In this document: piece by piece, positions 30,777 through 39,115 of the stretch
Numbering within the stretch: the stretch's first letter is position 1
Layout of the letters: every line of letters starts with the position of its first letter
Source of the DNA: Sporosarcina sp. FSL W8-0480
GTDB lineage: Bacteria; Bacillota; Bacilli; Bacillales_A; Planococcaceae
Direction: 5' to 3'
Length of the DNA stretch: 64,000 nt
Assembly: GCF_037963765.1 (NCBI RefSeq)
Contig: NZ_CP150166.1
Coordinates: 2,363,501 to 2,427,500, forward strand
The notes under the pieces: generated by a model
Seen by the model: the letters and a program-made list of their open reading frames with translations, nothing else
What the model was told of the DNA's origin: nothing
Databases searched by the model: none
Program-made: the position numbers and the translations under genes

Positions 30777-31820
30777 TCAATGACTTGTTTTAAGTTCTTG
30801 AATCCACTCGCTAATGGAGTCAGTTAAGATTTCAGCATAAAGGGCAGCCCAAGAGTCGATCTCTTTAGGCGAAATAAATGTATTTAGATCATGGTTGGAT
30901 AATACCTCTTCAAATAATTGCACCCTTTCCTCATGTGGCCATGATGTCCAATCCCCAAATATAGGGATAAGTTTCGTCCTGTCCGCATCTTTATTCGGGG
31001 TGTGCAGCCAATTTGAAACAGACAACCGTGAGGATGGGTGACTTTCCTCTTCAATCTTGGAGGCGATATACGTAAACAATGTATTAATCGCATCGGCAAT
31101 CAAGACCGGACCATCGACGACTGTCGGAATACCAATTGCAATGACGGGAATTCCCAATGTTTCTTTCGATAATTCTTTCCGGCTGTTTCCAACCCCAGAA
31201 CCTGGATGAATCCCTGTGTCTGTCATTTGGATTGTTTTACAAAGTCGAGAGCTATCCCTTGCCGCTAAAGCATCGACGACGATGATGACATCCGGTTTAA
31301 TCTCACGAACGATGGCTTTAACGAAATCGGCTGTCTCTAACCCAGTCTGGATCGTTACACCCGGTGCATAGACAAACAGTTCACTCCCTTCGTCCGAGTA
31401 ATACATCGGGACAATCTCTTTCAATCGATCCATCGTGAGCGGCCCAACGGCGTCAGGTGTCACTTCTCTATTCCCTAACCCGACCAATAGGATTTTTCCG
31501 TTATTCAGATTAGATATGTCCTTGGTCATTTCGGTTAGTTTCGATTTCAGCATTTCTCCCATTTCTTCGAGTCCTTCGCGATCGGTATGTGTCAAAGTTG
31601 GGTTGGTCAATGTCAGATAGGTGCCTCTTTTTTTCCCTATTCTTTTTTCACCTTCGGCATTTATTTTGACAGATGTCAAAATTACTCTGCCTTTTCTTGT
31701 TTCATCAAACTGAATGCCTTCGGAGTCTTTTAATTTTTCTTTTTCCTTTTCCGTTTGGTGGCGAACCATTTCTTCGTTTTCGATTAATAGGTCGGTTCGA
31801 TAAAAATCGTATTTATCCAT
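30777..31820 (-). CDS. gpr: Spore germination protease GPR
   Basis: Aspartic-like endoprotease that degrades small acid-soluble proteins on germination; made as a zymogen in the forespore. About 347 residues. The N-terminal propeptide MDKYDFYRTDLLIENEE is present, and GLGNREVTPDAVGPL and VDALAARDSSRLCKTIQMTD mark the catalytic region. The ATG at 31820 has GAGGTGA 5-6 bases upstream; the longer reading begins with a GTG inside that site. A sigma-G-like promoter is seen upstream. It forms an operon with spoIIP and is divergent from rpsT. Confidence 0.96.
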   Translation of the reverse strand: MDKYDFYRTDLLIENEEMVRHQTEKEKEKLKDSEGIQFDETRKGRVILTSVKINAEGEKRIGKKRGTYLTLTNPTLTHTDREGLEEMGEMLKSKLTEMTKDISNLNNGKILLVGLGNREVTPDAVGPLTMDRLKEIVPMYYSDEGSELFVYAPGVTIQTGLETADFVKAIVREIKPDVIIVVDALAARDSSRLCKTIQMTDTGIHPGSGVGNSRKELSKETLGIPVIAIGIPTVVDGPVLIADAINTLFTYIASKIEEESHPSSRLSVSNWLHTPNKDADRTKLIPIFGDWTSWPHEERVQLFEEVLSNHDLNTFISPKEIDSWAALYAEILTDSISEWIQELKTSH

Positions 31821-31845
31821 TATGATCACCTCAACATGCAGTTTG

Positions 31846-31874
31846 TACGATGCGTCAAGGAAATATTCTTTGCA
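31846..31874 (-). promoter_or_regulatory. Candidate forespore (sigma-G type) promoter of gpr
   Basis: The minus strand has CATCGTA (complement of 31846-31852), matching the CATNNTA -10 of sigma-G promoters, with TGCAAA 16 bp upstream. The match is partial at -35. gpr is a sigma-G gene in B. subtilis, so context supports it. Confidence 0.45.
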
Positions 31875-31882
31875 TATTTTTA

Positions 31883-31911
31883 TTGCGTTCTTTCATTGAT
31901 TTTGCTAAAAT
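31883..31911 (+). promoter_or_regulatory. Vegetative promoter of rpsT
   Basis: TTGCGT (31883-31888), a 17-bp spacer and TAAAAT (31906-31911) lie about 75 bp before the rpsT start. Confidence 0.65.
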
Positions 31912-31987
31912 GTTAATGTTGTAAAGAGAATCCGGAAGTTAATAATGGAAAGACTCTTGCCTTACCTGAAATTTGGAGGTGAATGGA

Positions 31988-32239
31988 ATGCCAAACATCA
32001 AAGGTGCAATTAAGCGCGTAAAACAAAGTGCGGCTGCGAATGAACAAAATTCACAGTATAAACATGCTATGCGTACTGCTGTGCGTAAAGCTGATGCTGC
32101 GCTCATCAATAAAGAAGAGAACGCTGCAGAACTTTTGAAAGACGCAGTTAAAAAGTTGGATACTGCTGCACGTAAAGGTCTAATCCACAAAAATACAGCA
32201 GCTCGTCAAAAAGCACGTCTTACTAAAAAAGCTTTGTAA
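31988..32239 (+). CDS. rpsT: 30S ribosomal protein S20
   Basis: Primary 16S rRNA-binding ribosomal protein, 83 residues, rich in lysine and alanine and mostly helical. It begins MPNIKGAIKRVKQS. The ATG at 31988 has GGAGGTGA at 31974-31981; an in-frame TTG at 31973 lies within this site. It is a single gene with its own promoter and terminator, divergent from gpr, as in other Bacillales. Confidence 0.97.
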   Translation: MPNIKGAIKRVKQSAAANEQNSQYKHAMRTAVRKADAALINKEENAAELLKDAVKKLDTAARKGLIHKNTAARQKARLTKKAL

Positions 32240-32247
32240 TAGCTATG

Positions 32248-32294
32248 AAAAAGGCTGTCCATTTCACTATGAAAATGGACAGCCTTTTCTATTG
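32248..32294 (+). terminator. Intrinsic terminator of rpsT
   Basis: AAAAGGCTGTCCATTT pairs with AAATGGACAGCCTTTT, followed by CTATT; a near-perfect long stem 8 bases after the stop codon. Confidence 0.92.
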
Positions 32295-32309
32295 GAAGGA
32301 CGATATGCC

Positions 32310-32356
32310 GCCGGATTTCCGCTACAGGCGGACGCTTTCTTACCTGTAGTCAAGTG
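32310..32356. repeat. Degenerate copy of the GGCGGACGC interspersed repeat
   Basis: Contains TTCCGCTACAGGCGGACGCTTTC and then CAAGTGG within about 25 bases, resembling the short-form layout but with weaker ends. Confidence 0.45.
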
Positions 32357-32417
32357 GTTTCTTAAATTATTTATCAATATAAAACATAATTTATAGACAT
32401 AACACTGTCAACAAGCT

Positions 32418-32550
32418 GTTACTTTCCGTTCCGGCGCTCGCTTTCCGCGGGCATGGCTTGAGCCTCCTCGGTCGCAAAAGGCGTGCGCCCTGCGGGGTCT
32501 CAAGGCTCATGCTATTCCCGCAGGAGTCGAGCGCCTCCACTACAAGCAAC
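32418..32550 (+). repeat. Full-length interspersed repeat, copy A (~133 bp)
   Basis: Starts GTTACTTTCCGTTCCGGCGC, contains GAGCCTCCTCGGTCGCAAAA and CTGCGGGGTCTCA, and ends CAAGCAAC. Inner arms such as CATGGCTTGAGCC / GGGTCTCAAGGCTCATG make an extended hairpin. It is not coding. Same orientation as copy C (52739). Confidence 0.88.
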
Positions 32551-32617
32551 AAGTGCCCCTAAAAATAAAATTGAATATGCCAAATAGACATGACGAATAT
32601 TTGTTTTTTCGCAAGGT

Positions 32618-32711
32618 CTTTTATGCTATAGTGGAGCTATCCTGTTACGAAACTTTGGCTGATTCGTAATGAAACGCTCGCCAGAATAGATATGAAACAG
32701 TGTTTGCAAAC
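32618..32711 (+). other. Promoter-like and hairpin sequence without a gene
   Basis: TGCTATAGT, an extended -10-like sequence near 32630, is followed by TTACGAA...TTCGTAA, a 7-bp perfect inverted repeat, and by the palindrome GTTTGCAAAC. No open frame or terminator follows clearly. It may be a small RNA or merely chance. Confidence 0.25.
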
Positions 32712-32874
32712 TTTGCTTATCCATTTCCTAAGCTAAGTGCAATCCGGAAAACTTCTTGTCCATACTTCTCCACGCTTATCAACCTTGCCCATCTTCTTTA
32801 CTCCAATTTTTTTCTTACTCTTTAATAGTTTGCTCTTGTGGAGGCTTATTATCAAACAATCGTTAGCAGGCTCC

Positions 32875-33009
32875 GTTGATTGGAGTGGAAGGCGGCGACT
32901 CCTGGGGGATCAGCGGGACAGGTGAGACCCCGCAAGGAGCACGCCTTTCGCGACTGAGGAGGCTCACCGCCCGCCCCCCGGAAAGCGTCCGCCTGGAGCG
33001 CAAATCAAC
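32875..33009 (-). repeat. Full-length interspersed repeat, copy B (~135 bp, inverted)
   Basis: Starts GTTGATTGGAGTGGAAGGCG and ends GGCGCAAATCAAC-like termini (GAGCGCAAATCAAC); inner GACTGAGGAGGCTCACC and GAAAGCGTCCGCC are the reverse complement of copies A and C. It lies in inverted orientation to copy A, 325 bp away. Confidence 0.88.
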
Positions 33010-33032
33010 AGTTAATTGTTTATATAGTTAGT

Positions 33033-34049
33033 TCATGCCCTTAATGGGTCCATGAAGAATATCTCTAAGACTCTTTCTCTTTTGCCGCTTGTTGATTTTA
33101 GTTGGTAGTCGATGTCGGCTAATTTTTCGAGAATAAGCAGCAGTCTTTCCATATTAGGCATGCTTCTGTTTTCCATTACGAGTTTTACGCGGTACGGGTG
33201 GACGTTTAGGGTTTTTGCTATTTGTTGTTGGTGATATCCTTTTTTTACCAATATGTTGACATGAATCATCAATCTGATTTGGCCAGCGATAAGGGAAGTT
33301 AGCATTATTGGTTCTTCACCGTTCCGGAGCAAGTCATGGTAAATTTTAATGGTATCTTTTATATTTCCGTTCATATAGGCATCTGTCAATCTGAAGACAT
33401 CCATTTCGGGTAGTCTTGGGACGAGCATTTCAACTATTTCTTTTGTTACTTCGCCTTTTCCATCCATATACATTGCAATTTTCTCAAGTTCCGAAGAGAG
33501 CGTTAAAAGACTGTCTCCAGTCATATCGATCAGTACTTGTGCAATTTCTTGACTTATTTTGACACCAAACGAACTTGCTTCATTTTGAATCCACGTTGTC
33601 AAATCACGTCCGACGAGTGGTACTGCTTCAATCACTGAAGACTTTTGCATCATAAGTTTAGTAATTTTTTTCCGGCCATCCAGCTTTTCGTAAGGCGCCA
33701 AAAAGACAACTGTGGCAGTAGGAGAAGGGTTCGATAGCCACTCCTCAAGCAACGCAATATTATGTACAACCTTCTCTTTTGTTTTATCAGCAGCTTTTAG
33801 GAAAGACGCATTATTCGCGATGACTAATTTTCTCTCTACAAGGAATGGGAGTGTGTCCGCTTCTTCAATTACTGCTTCAATTGGTGTTTCATCCAGATCG
33901 AATCTGAAGACGGCATCTTCTTCTCCATCCGGCAAGGCTTTAATTAGCCGTTTGATCGTCTCATCAATTAAATGTCTTTCGACGCCCATCAACAAGTAAA
34001 CAGGCTCTATCTTCCCCTCGCTCATGCTTTTCCAGATTGCATTTACCAT
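33033..34049 (-). CDS. holA: DNA polymerase III subunit delta
   Basis: Clamp-loader subunit that opens the sliding clamp. About 338 residues; begins MVNAIWKSMSEGKIEPVYLL with the MGVERHLIDE motif typical of the family, and ends with the collar domain. The ATG at 34049 has TTGGAGTG upstream; the six upstream residues in the longer frame come from the Shine-Dalgarno region. B. subtilis counterpart is YqeN, also beside yqzM and comEC. It is the last gene of its strand segment before the repeat block. Confidence 0.95.
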   Translation of the reverse strand: MVNAIWKSMSEGKIEPVYLLMGVERHLIDETIKRLIKALPDGEEDAVFRFDLDETPIEAVIEEADTLPFLVERKLVIANNASFLKAADKTKEKVVHNIALLEEWLSNPSPTATVVFLAPYEKLDGRKKITKLMMQKSSVIEAVPLVGRDLTTWIQNEASSFGVKISQEIAQVLIDMTGDSLLTLSSELEKIAMYMDGKGEVTKEIVEMLVPRLPEMDVFRLTDAYMNGNIKDTIKIYHDLLRNGEEPIMLTSLIAGQIRLMIHVNILVKKGYHQQQIAKTLNVHPYRVKLVMENRSMPNMERLLLILEKLADIDYQLKSTSGKRERVLEIFFMDPLRA

Positions 34050-34207
34050 TCCAATCACTCCAATCACTACACTTTCCCATTATACAATACCATTTCACGT
34101 CTATGAACATTTTGTGTCGATTATCATAAACGCGGCTTAAAAGAGCGTTTGATATAGATTTTTTTTAGTTAATCATCTATACTATAAAGGAATTAGGAGG
34201 TGTAGCA

Positions 34208-34342
34208 ATGAATGAGTTTGAACAAGACGTACAGTCCAAACGCAATGATTTAATTGACTCAGGTGTTGGATTCATTGTAGCTTTCGTGGCTTTTTCTGCA
34301 ATTTTCGTTGTTGCTACAATCATCGACGTCGTCGCACGTTAA
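34208..34342 (+). CDS. yqzM: YqzM family small membrane protein
   Basis: 44 residues, too short for a usual length cut-off. It begins MNEFEQDVQSKRNDLIDSG and continues into one hydrophobic helix (about 19-40, GFIVAFVAFSAIFVVATII). GGAGGTG lies 7-8 bases before the ATG. Position between holA and comEC and the sequence match the YqzM family of spore formers; function is unknown. A hairpin terminator follows. Confidence 0.9.
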   Translation: MNEFEQDVQSKRNDLIDSGVGFIVAFVAFSAIFVVATIIDVVAR

Positions 34343-34359
34343 TGGTCAAAGAAGTCGGA

Positions 34360-34400
34360 ATGTCCATCCTTAAACGGAATGGACATGTCCGTCTTTTTTT
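34360..34400 (+). terminator. Terminator after yqzM
   Basis: TGTCCATCC pairs with GGAATGGACA (one bulge), then TGTCCGTC and seven T residues. The T-run is offset by 6-8 bases from the main stem. Confidence 0.65.
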
Positions 34401-36690
34401 ATTGGGAAGTGTGTACGGAATACCGATCCTTTTTCACTCTTATCGTGATAGAGCCATGATCCGCCGTTGATAATGTTTGTAATTTTTGCTGTTCAAAAGT
34501 GGCAAGGACTTCAGGATGCGGATGACCGTATCGGTTATTTCTGCCGTATGAAAGTATTGTCAGCTCAGGGTTCAACGTATGAATGAATAGGTCTGAACTT
34601 GATGTTCGGCTTCCATGATGACCTGCCTTAAGTATTAATCGGCCCCAATTTACATGCTTGTATTCTCTTACTATCCTCTTTTCCCCTTCAACTTCTAAAT
34701 CCCCTGTAAAAAGAAAAGATGGACCGGAAGTTTCCATTAGTAAAACAAGTGAACTATCATTCCCTTTATACAATCCTCTTTGGGGGCCAATATAGCTAAA
34801 CGTGGTAGATCCTTGCTGCCAACTAACTCCTTCATTCATCGCAAAAATAGGGATTTTCTTTTCTGCAGAAATAAGAAGTACTTCTTCCATCGTCCACTCT
34901 TTTTCACTGTTAGGTGAGATATGGATTTCCTTAACGGCTATTTCCTCAAGCACTTCATCGGCTCCTTCAATATGATCACTATCCGCATGTGTCAGTATCA
35001 ATTTATCTATTTTTTTAATACCTCTTCCCTTCAAAAATGGAACAACGATTTTCCTTCCAACTTCAAATTCCCTCTCCGGTGTACGCCAATTAGGTTCACC
35101 AAAATTCACATTTCCACCTGCATCTATAACATAGACTTCCTGTTTCCATGGAAGTTCGATAACGATAGCATCCCCTTGTCCAACATCGAGGAAAGTAACT
35201 TTCAATGTTGGATTCATATAAGGGGATGTATGAAGAATCACTGCTGGAACAAATATAAAACATAATGAATGAAACAGGTTTCTTCCGCGCTCAAATGAGA
35301 TGAAAAACAGAAAAATCCCAATAACAGTCAGAGCTGACAACACTCCGTGCGGTCTACCCGGTACCCACATCTGATAAGGTAACGACGATAGGAACTCCGT
35401 GAATAGCCCAAGCCCATTTCTGAGTGGTTCATAGATAAAGAAGATAATTGCTGCAAAAGATGGTAATAAGTACGTCAACAATAGCAAAAGTATATTTATT
35501 GGCAATATGATCACCGAATAAACGGGAACGTAAAGCAAGTTCACTACAAAAGAGGACAGTGACAGTTCATAAAAATGATATAAAAGAATAGGATATAGCG
35601 CCAATTGAGTAATCATCGTGACAAGAAACGAAACGGCTAATCCGGATTTCTGACGGGAAAGAATTTTGGTTGAATAAACCAATGAAAATGCAGCCAAGTA
35701 GGAAAGTTGAAATCCCGGCTGAAAGGCAACCCATGGCTGTAAAAGGATAAAACAGGCCGCACTTATGGCAAGTGCATCATCCATTCGCATCCTAAAGCGA
35801 CCAGTGGCAGTCAAAAGAATGAGAACCGTAACGGAAACAGCACGCCAAACAGATGGGGCTCCCCCTGCTATGACAGCGTATAGAGGCAACAAGATCATTA
35901 GGAGAGTATCTACGGTCTCTTTTCTCATGGACAGCCTGATAAGTAATGTCCGCAAAAGAAACGTTAATAAACCTACATGAAGACCAGAAATTGCAAATAG
36001 ATGAGTTATCCCTAACGTACGGTAACTTGCTGCAAGTTCCTCATCCATTCCGCTTCGATCACCAATTAATAAAGATTCAGCCTCCACTATGAGGTTTTCA
36101 GGAAAGTTTTCCCTGATATGCTGTTTAATCCGCCACCTATGCTCCGCTAATACAGATTGAATGCCTGTATTTTTCTTATAGCTTAGGACTTGGTCGGATT
36201 CAAACATACCGATAGCGCCATTTGCTTTTAAGTAATTTCCCATGTCAAAAGAGTATTCGTGTGCCGCGGGAGGCAAATCCCGGAAAACGCCAGTCAAAAT
36301 AAATTGATAAGAAGGAATGTGGATTTCTTCGAACTGTCTTTTCTGTTCTTCATCGGTAAACTTCAATTTTGAATAGACGATTTCATTGGAATGAGTTTTC
36401 GCAAAACCCTTTAACACTCCTCCATCTATTTTCACCTGGTCTGTCCATGTAAGTGCAATAGTGATGGGTGTATTAGCCTGCTTCAGCTTGGGAATTTGCA
36501 CGGAAATGAGAGAATAAGAAAAAATCGATGCTGTTAACACTAAAAGTGGTGTGAGAAAATCTTTTTTTCTACGAAGAAAAATGGGGATAAGAAGAAGATT
36601 GAGTAATAAAACATGAACCGGACCGTATGCGGCAAAAGCCGATACGGCAACCGGGATACAAACATAAATGGGACGAATTTCACCAATCAA
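34399..36690 (-). CDS. comEC: Competence DNA channel ComEC
   Basis: Polytopic protein forming the transmembrane channel for transforming DNA. It is 763 residues: an N-terminal DUF4131 region, about ten membrane segments in the Competence domain (~210-500, with THLFAISGLHVGLL), and a C-terminal metallo-beta-lactamase-like domain with DVGQGDA, LTHADSDHIEGAD and KAGHHGSRTS. The predicted start is TTG at 36690 overlapping the comEB stop (TTGA); the nearest AAGGGTGG is far upstream, so the start is the least certain part. Translation may depend on coupling to comEB. Confidence 0.95.
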   Translation of the reverse strand: MIGEIRPIYVCIPVAVSAFAAYGPVHVLLLNLLLIPIFLRRKKDFLTPLLVLTASIFSYSLISVQIPKLKQANTPITIALTWTDQVKIDGGVLKGFAKTHSNEIVYSKLKFTDEEQKRQFEEIHIPSYQFILTGVFRDLPPAAHEYSFDMGNYLKANGAIGMFESDQVLSYKKNTGIQSVLAEHRWRIKQHIRENFPENLIVEAESLLIGDRSGMDEELAASYRTLGITHLFAISGLHVGLLTFLLRTLLIRLSMRKETVDTLLMILLPLYAVIAGGAPSVWRAVSVTVLILLTATGRFRMRMDDALAISAACFILLQPWVAFQPGFQLSYLAAFSLVYSTKILSRQKSGLAVSFLVTMITQLALYPILLYHFYELSLSSFVVNLLYVPVYSVIILPINILLLLLTYLLPSFAAIIFFIYEPLRNGLGLFTEFLSSLPYQMWVPGRPHGVLSALTVIGIFLFFISFERGRNLFHSLCFIFVPAVILHTSPYMNPTLKVTFLDVGQGDAIVIELPWKQEVYVIDAGGNVNFGEPNWRTPEREFEVGRKIVVPFLKGRGIKKIDKLILTHADSDHIEGADEVLEEIAVKEIHISPNSEKEWTMEEVLLISAEKKIPIFAMNEGVSWQQGSTTFSYIGPQRGLYKGNDSSLVLLMETSGPSFLFTGDLEVEGEKRIVREYKHVNWGRLILKAGHHGSRTSSSDLFIHTLNPELTILSYGRNNRYGHPHPEVLATFEQQKLQTLSTADHGSITIRVKKDRYSVHTSQ

Positions 36691-37250
36691 TTGCCGAATA
36701 AGTCATCCACCCTTCTCTTAAATGAGGACAGTTTATCTGTAGGTGCGCCTAATTCTTTCATTTCTTCAAGTATGTCAGTGAGCAACTCCAACTTGCCTTC
36801 TTTAGTGAAATCGACTTTACTTTCATCGAAAGGGATATGATTTATCTCTACTCCTGCCTGCTCAAAGAGTTTGATCGCATATTCGTTGTTTCTGTAATCC
36901 TTTGCGTAATTGACTGTTCGGATTCCCGCTTGAATAATCGCTTTCGAACATTGCAGGCAAGGGAAATGGGTGACATAAACAGTTGAACCGTCTACTGGAC
37001 TACCATACTTTGCACATTGCAATAAGGCATTCATCTCAGCATGGATTGTACGGACACAATGATTCTCGACGACATAGCAACCATGGTCGATACAATGGTC
37101 ACCGCCGGAAATGGAGCCATTATAGCCCCCTGCAATAATTCTATTATCCCTTACAATAGTCGCTCCCACAGCAAGTCTTGTACAAGTGCTTCTGACCGCA
37201 AGAAGATGGCATTGCGCCATAAAAAACTGATCCCATGTAATACGCTCCAT
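36687..37250 (-). CDS. comEB: ComE operon protein 2, dCMP deaminase family
   Basis: 187-residue zinc-dependent deaminase of the dCMP/CMP family. H70-A71-E72 and PCLQC (P97, C98, C101) form the zinc site. In the comE operon it is not required for transformation in B. subtilis; dCMP deaminase activity is inferred from the family. TTTGGAGG precedes the ATG. It overlaps comEC by 4 bp and follows comEA by 22 bp. Confidence 0.95.
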   Translation of the reverse strand: MERITWDQFFMAQCHLLAVRSTCTRLAVGATIVRDNRIIAGGYNGSISGGDHCIDHGCYVVENHCVRTIHAEMNALLQCAKYGSPVDGSTVYVTHFPCLQCSKAIIQAGIRTVNYAKDYRNNEYAIKLFEQAGVEINHIPFDESKVDFTKEGKLELLTDILEEMKELGAPTDKLSSFKRRVDDLFGN

Positions 37251-37272
37251 ATGTATGCCTCCAAACTATTTC

Positions 37273-37968
37273 CTATTTGGTTGAAATGAAAGACTTAAGT
37301 TTATCGAATGTCTTTTGACCAATTCCAGACACTTCCATTATCGCTTCAGGAGAGTTAAAAAATCCATTTTCTTCACGATATGCTACTATTGCTGCAGCTT
37401 TCGACGGCCCGATGCCCGGAATAGTCATCAATTCCTCAACATCTGCAAGATTAATATTCACCTTGCCGTCATCATTCTGTTGGCCATTAGAATGAGGCTT
37501 TGTTAGATTTTTTGAATCATAAAAATCCAGTTCTTCGCCTTCCCTCGGTATATAAATGAATAATTCATCTACCAATTTCATCGCATGGTTCAACATTCGG
37601 GAATCTGCATTCGGTAAATACCCTCCGGCTGCATGTATCGCGTCAATCAGGCGATTTCCTTCGACCAAAGAATAGACACCTGGATATTTCACTGCACCTT
37701 GAATATCAACCATGATCAATACCGGGGCAATTGTACCCTCGCTATCCACAGGTTTCTCTTCAGGAAGTTCTTCCTCTAAAACACTAATAATTGGGGATTG
37801 ACCGCTTGCGATAATCGAGTGATTATCAGCCTGTCCTCGGGGAAAGAACAGTATTGCGGTAAGTACAGCGATTGCTGCAATGGGGGTGATGATCCTGCGC
37901 CATTTACCTGAAGAAAAAGAAGTAAGCAGTATTGTCACCCTTTCTTCGAGGCATCCATATGGAGTCAT
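37273..37968 (-). CDS. comEA: Competence DNA receptor ComEA
   Basis: Membrane-bound double-stranded DNA receptor for transformation. One transmembrane helix (~25-43) is followed by an acidic linker, an SLBB domain (~85-145: VDIQGAVKYPGVYSLVEG) and two helix-hairpin-helix motifs at the C-terminus (VNINLADVEELMTIPGIGPSKAAAIV). The start is uncertain: the ATG at 37968 has no clear Shine-Dalgarno, while an AAAGGGTGA inside the frame near 37935 would point to a shorter protein that still keeps the membrane helix. ComER, next to comEA in B. subtilis, is absent. Confidence 0.92.
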   Translation of the reverse strand: MTPYGCLEERVTILLTSFSSGKWRRIITPIAAIAVLTAILFFPRGQADNHSIIASGQSPIISVLEEELPEEKPVDSEGTIAPVLIMVDIQGAVKYPGVYSLVEGNRLIDAIHAAGGYLPNADSRMLNHAMKLVDELFIYIPREGEELDFYDSKNLTKPHSNGQQNDDGKVNINLADVEELMTIPGIGPSKAAAIVAYREENGFFNSPEAIMEVSGIGQKTFDKLKSFISTK

Positions 37969-37980
37969 ATACCACTATAA

Positions 37981-38006
37981 ACGAAAACTTCCTAAAAAGG
38001 AAGTTT
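37981..38006 (-). terminator. Terminator of the yqeG-yqeM cluster
   Basis: AAACTTCCT pairs with AGGAAGTTT across a TTTT loop and is followed by TCGTTT on the minus strand. It overlaps the yqeM stop codon. Confidence 0.75.
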
Positions 38007-38752
38007 CATTTACGGACTTGAAAAAATATTCTTTCACTTTCTTCATATGGTGGTTCATCTTCCCAATCTGCAAAAATACGCTCCACCTTAAACCCGGCAC
38101 TTTGCAACATTTCCACATATTCGTGAACGTGGTATGTTGTCTGAAGATGATTTTCATTGAACCTTCGATAAAGACCATTTTCCTCTTTCAAGAAGAACGC
38201 GATATTTGAATAGACGGAATGCTCGGTATCCCCTTCCTCGGTTTCCCAAATGTAGGCAATTCTGTCATTATCAAAAACAAAAGGCCCTTCCATAAAAATG
38301 ACATCCGTCTTAAAGGTGGAATGCACATCAAACATTAACAAACCACCATTTTTTAATATCGAATGAATACCTTTGAAGGTTTGAATCACACTTTCCCGGT
38401 CGGGTAGATAGTTAAGCGAATCTATCGCAATTACCGCACCATCATATTCCGGCTCACCTTCAATCTCCTGCATCGGCTGCTCAAGGAAATCGATGGGCAT
38501 TGATAGAGCATTTGCTCTTTTCTTGGCAACTTCAAGCATATCCGCCGAGAGGTCGATTCCGGTAACGTCTGCGCCTGCCTTTGCAAGTTTCACGGAAAGT
38601 AATCCGGTTCCGCAGCCGACATCGATGATTTTACGATTTTTCACCCCATCTAACGCAAGTGAAAGTAATTCCACATATGAATCGTATGGAATTTCGGTCA
38701 TCAGCTCATCATAAACGAGTGCGAAATTCGTGTAGGCTTCTTTATTGCTCAT
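38006..38752 (-). CDS. yqeM: Class I SAM-dependent methyltransferase YqeM
   Basis: 248 residues with motif I IIDVGCGTGLLSVKLA (~41-56) and acidic post-I VTGIDLSADML. The substrate is not known. It overlaps rsfS by 11 bp and has only a weak Shine-Dalgarno, which suggests translational coupling. Constant neighbourhood with rsfS and yqeK in Bacillales suggests a ribosome- or tRNA-related role, but this is inference. Confidence 0.88.
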   Translation of the reverse strand: MSNKEAYTNFALVYDELMTEIPYDSYVELLSLALDGVKNRKIIDVGCGTGLLSVKLAKAGADVTGIDLSADMLEVAKKRANALSMPIDFLEQPMQEIEGEPEYDGAVIAIDSLNYLPDRESVIQTFKGIHSILKNGGLLMFDVHSTFKTDVIFMEGPFVFDNDRIAYIWETEEGDTEHSVYSNIAFFLKEENGLYRRFNENHLQTTYHVHEYVEMLQSAGFKVERIFADWEDEPPYEESERIFFQVRK

Positions 38753-39086
38753 CGGCCATTTTTAGTAAAGGGGCATCTCCCCATAACTTTTCCAAATTAT
38801 AGTAGCCGCGCTCATCTTTATGGAAGACGTGTACGACTACATCACCTAAATCTACAAGGACCCATCTTCCAGTTTCCAAACCTTCAACTCTTTTTACTTC
38901 AAAGTTATTTTCAGCAGCCTTATCAGATACTTCCCTCGCGATTGCTTGAACTTGTCGTTCTGAGTTCGCATGGCAGATAATGAATTGATCTGCTATCAGT
39001 GATACACCTTCCATATTTAAAACTACAATATCCTGTGCGTTCTTGTCGTCTACTGCTTTATATGCTATTTCCAATAATGTTGTCAT
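38742..39086 (-). CDS. rsfS: Ribosomal silencing factor RsfS
   Basis: Binds L14 on the 50S subunit and blocks subunit joining under starvation. 114 residues; ALDIVVLN-like core NAQDIVVLNMEGVSLIADQFIIC and the C-terminal GRWVLVDLGDVVVHVF are characteristic. AAAGGAAACG precedes the ATG. Between yqeK and yqeM, the conserved order. Confidence 0.96.
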   Translation of the reverse strand: MTTLLEIAYKAVDDKNAQDIVVLNMEGVSLIADQFIICHANSERQVQAIAREVSDKAAENNFEVKRVEGLETGRWVLVDLGDVVVHVFHKDERGYYNLEKLWGDAPLLKMADEQ

Positions 39087-39115
39087 ATTTCACGTTTCCT
39101 TTCGTAGTTGACTGT

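Larger units (their letters stand above)
32295..33032. other. 738-bp gene-free block between rpsT and holA, repeat-rich
   Basis: No convincing gene. It holds a degenerate repeat (32310-32356), a full repeat copy (32418-32550), a spacer with promoter-like and hairpin sequence (32590-32720), and a second full copy in opposite orientation (32875-33009). A 62-codon frame beginning at 32737 has no Shine-Dalgarno and runs into the repeat, so it is not called. Confidence 0.75.

Noticed and set aside
32737-32925. 62-codon frame with a hydrophobic segment in the rpsT-holA gap
   Set aside because: It has no Shine-Dalgarno, starts at GTG without family support, and its 3' third is the interspersed repeat.
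32295-33032. Possible CRISPR array or integron from the repeat density
   Set aside because: Only two full copies in inverted orientation with unequal spacing; no short regular direct repeats, cas genes or integrase.
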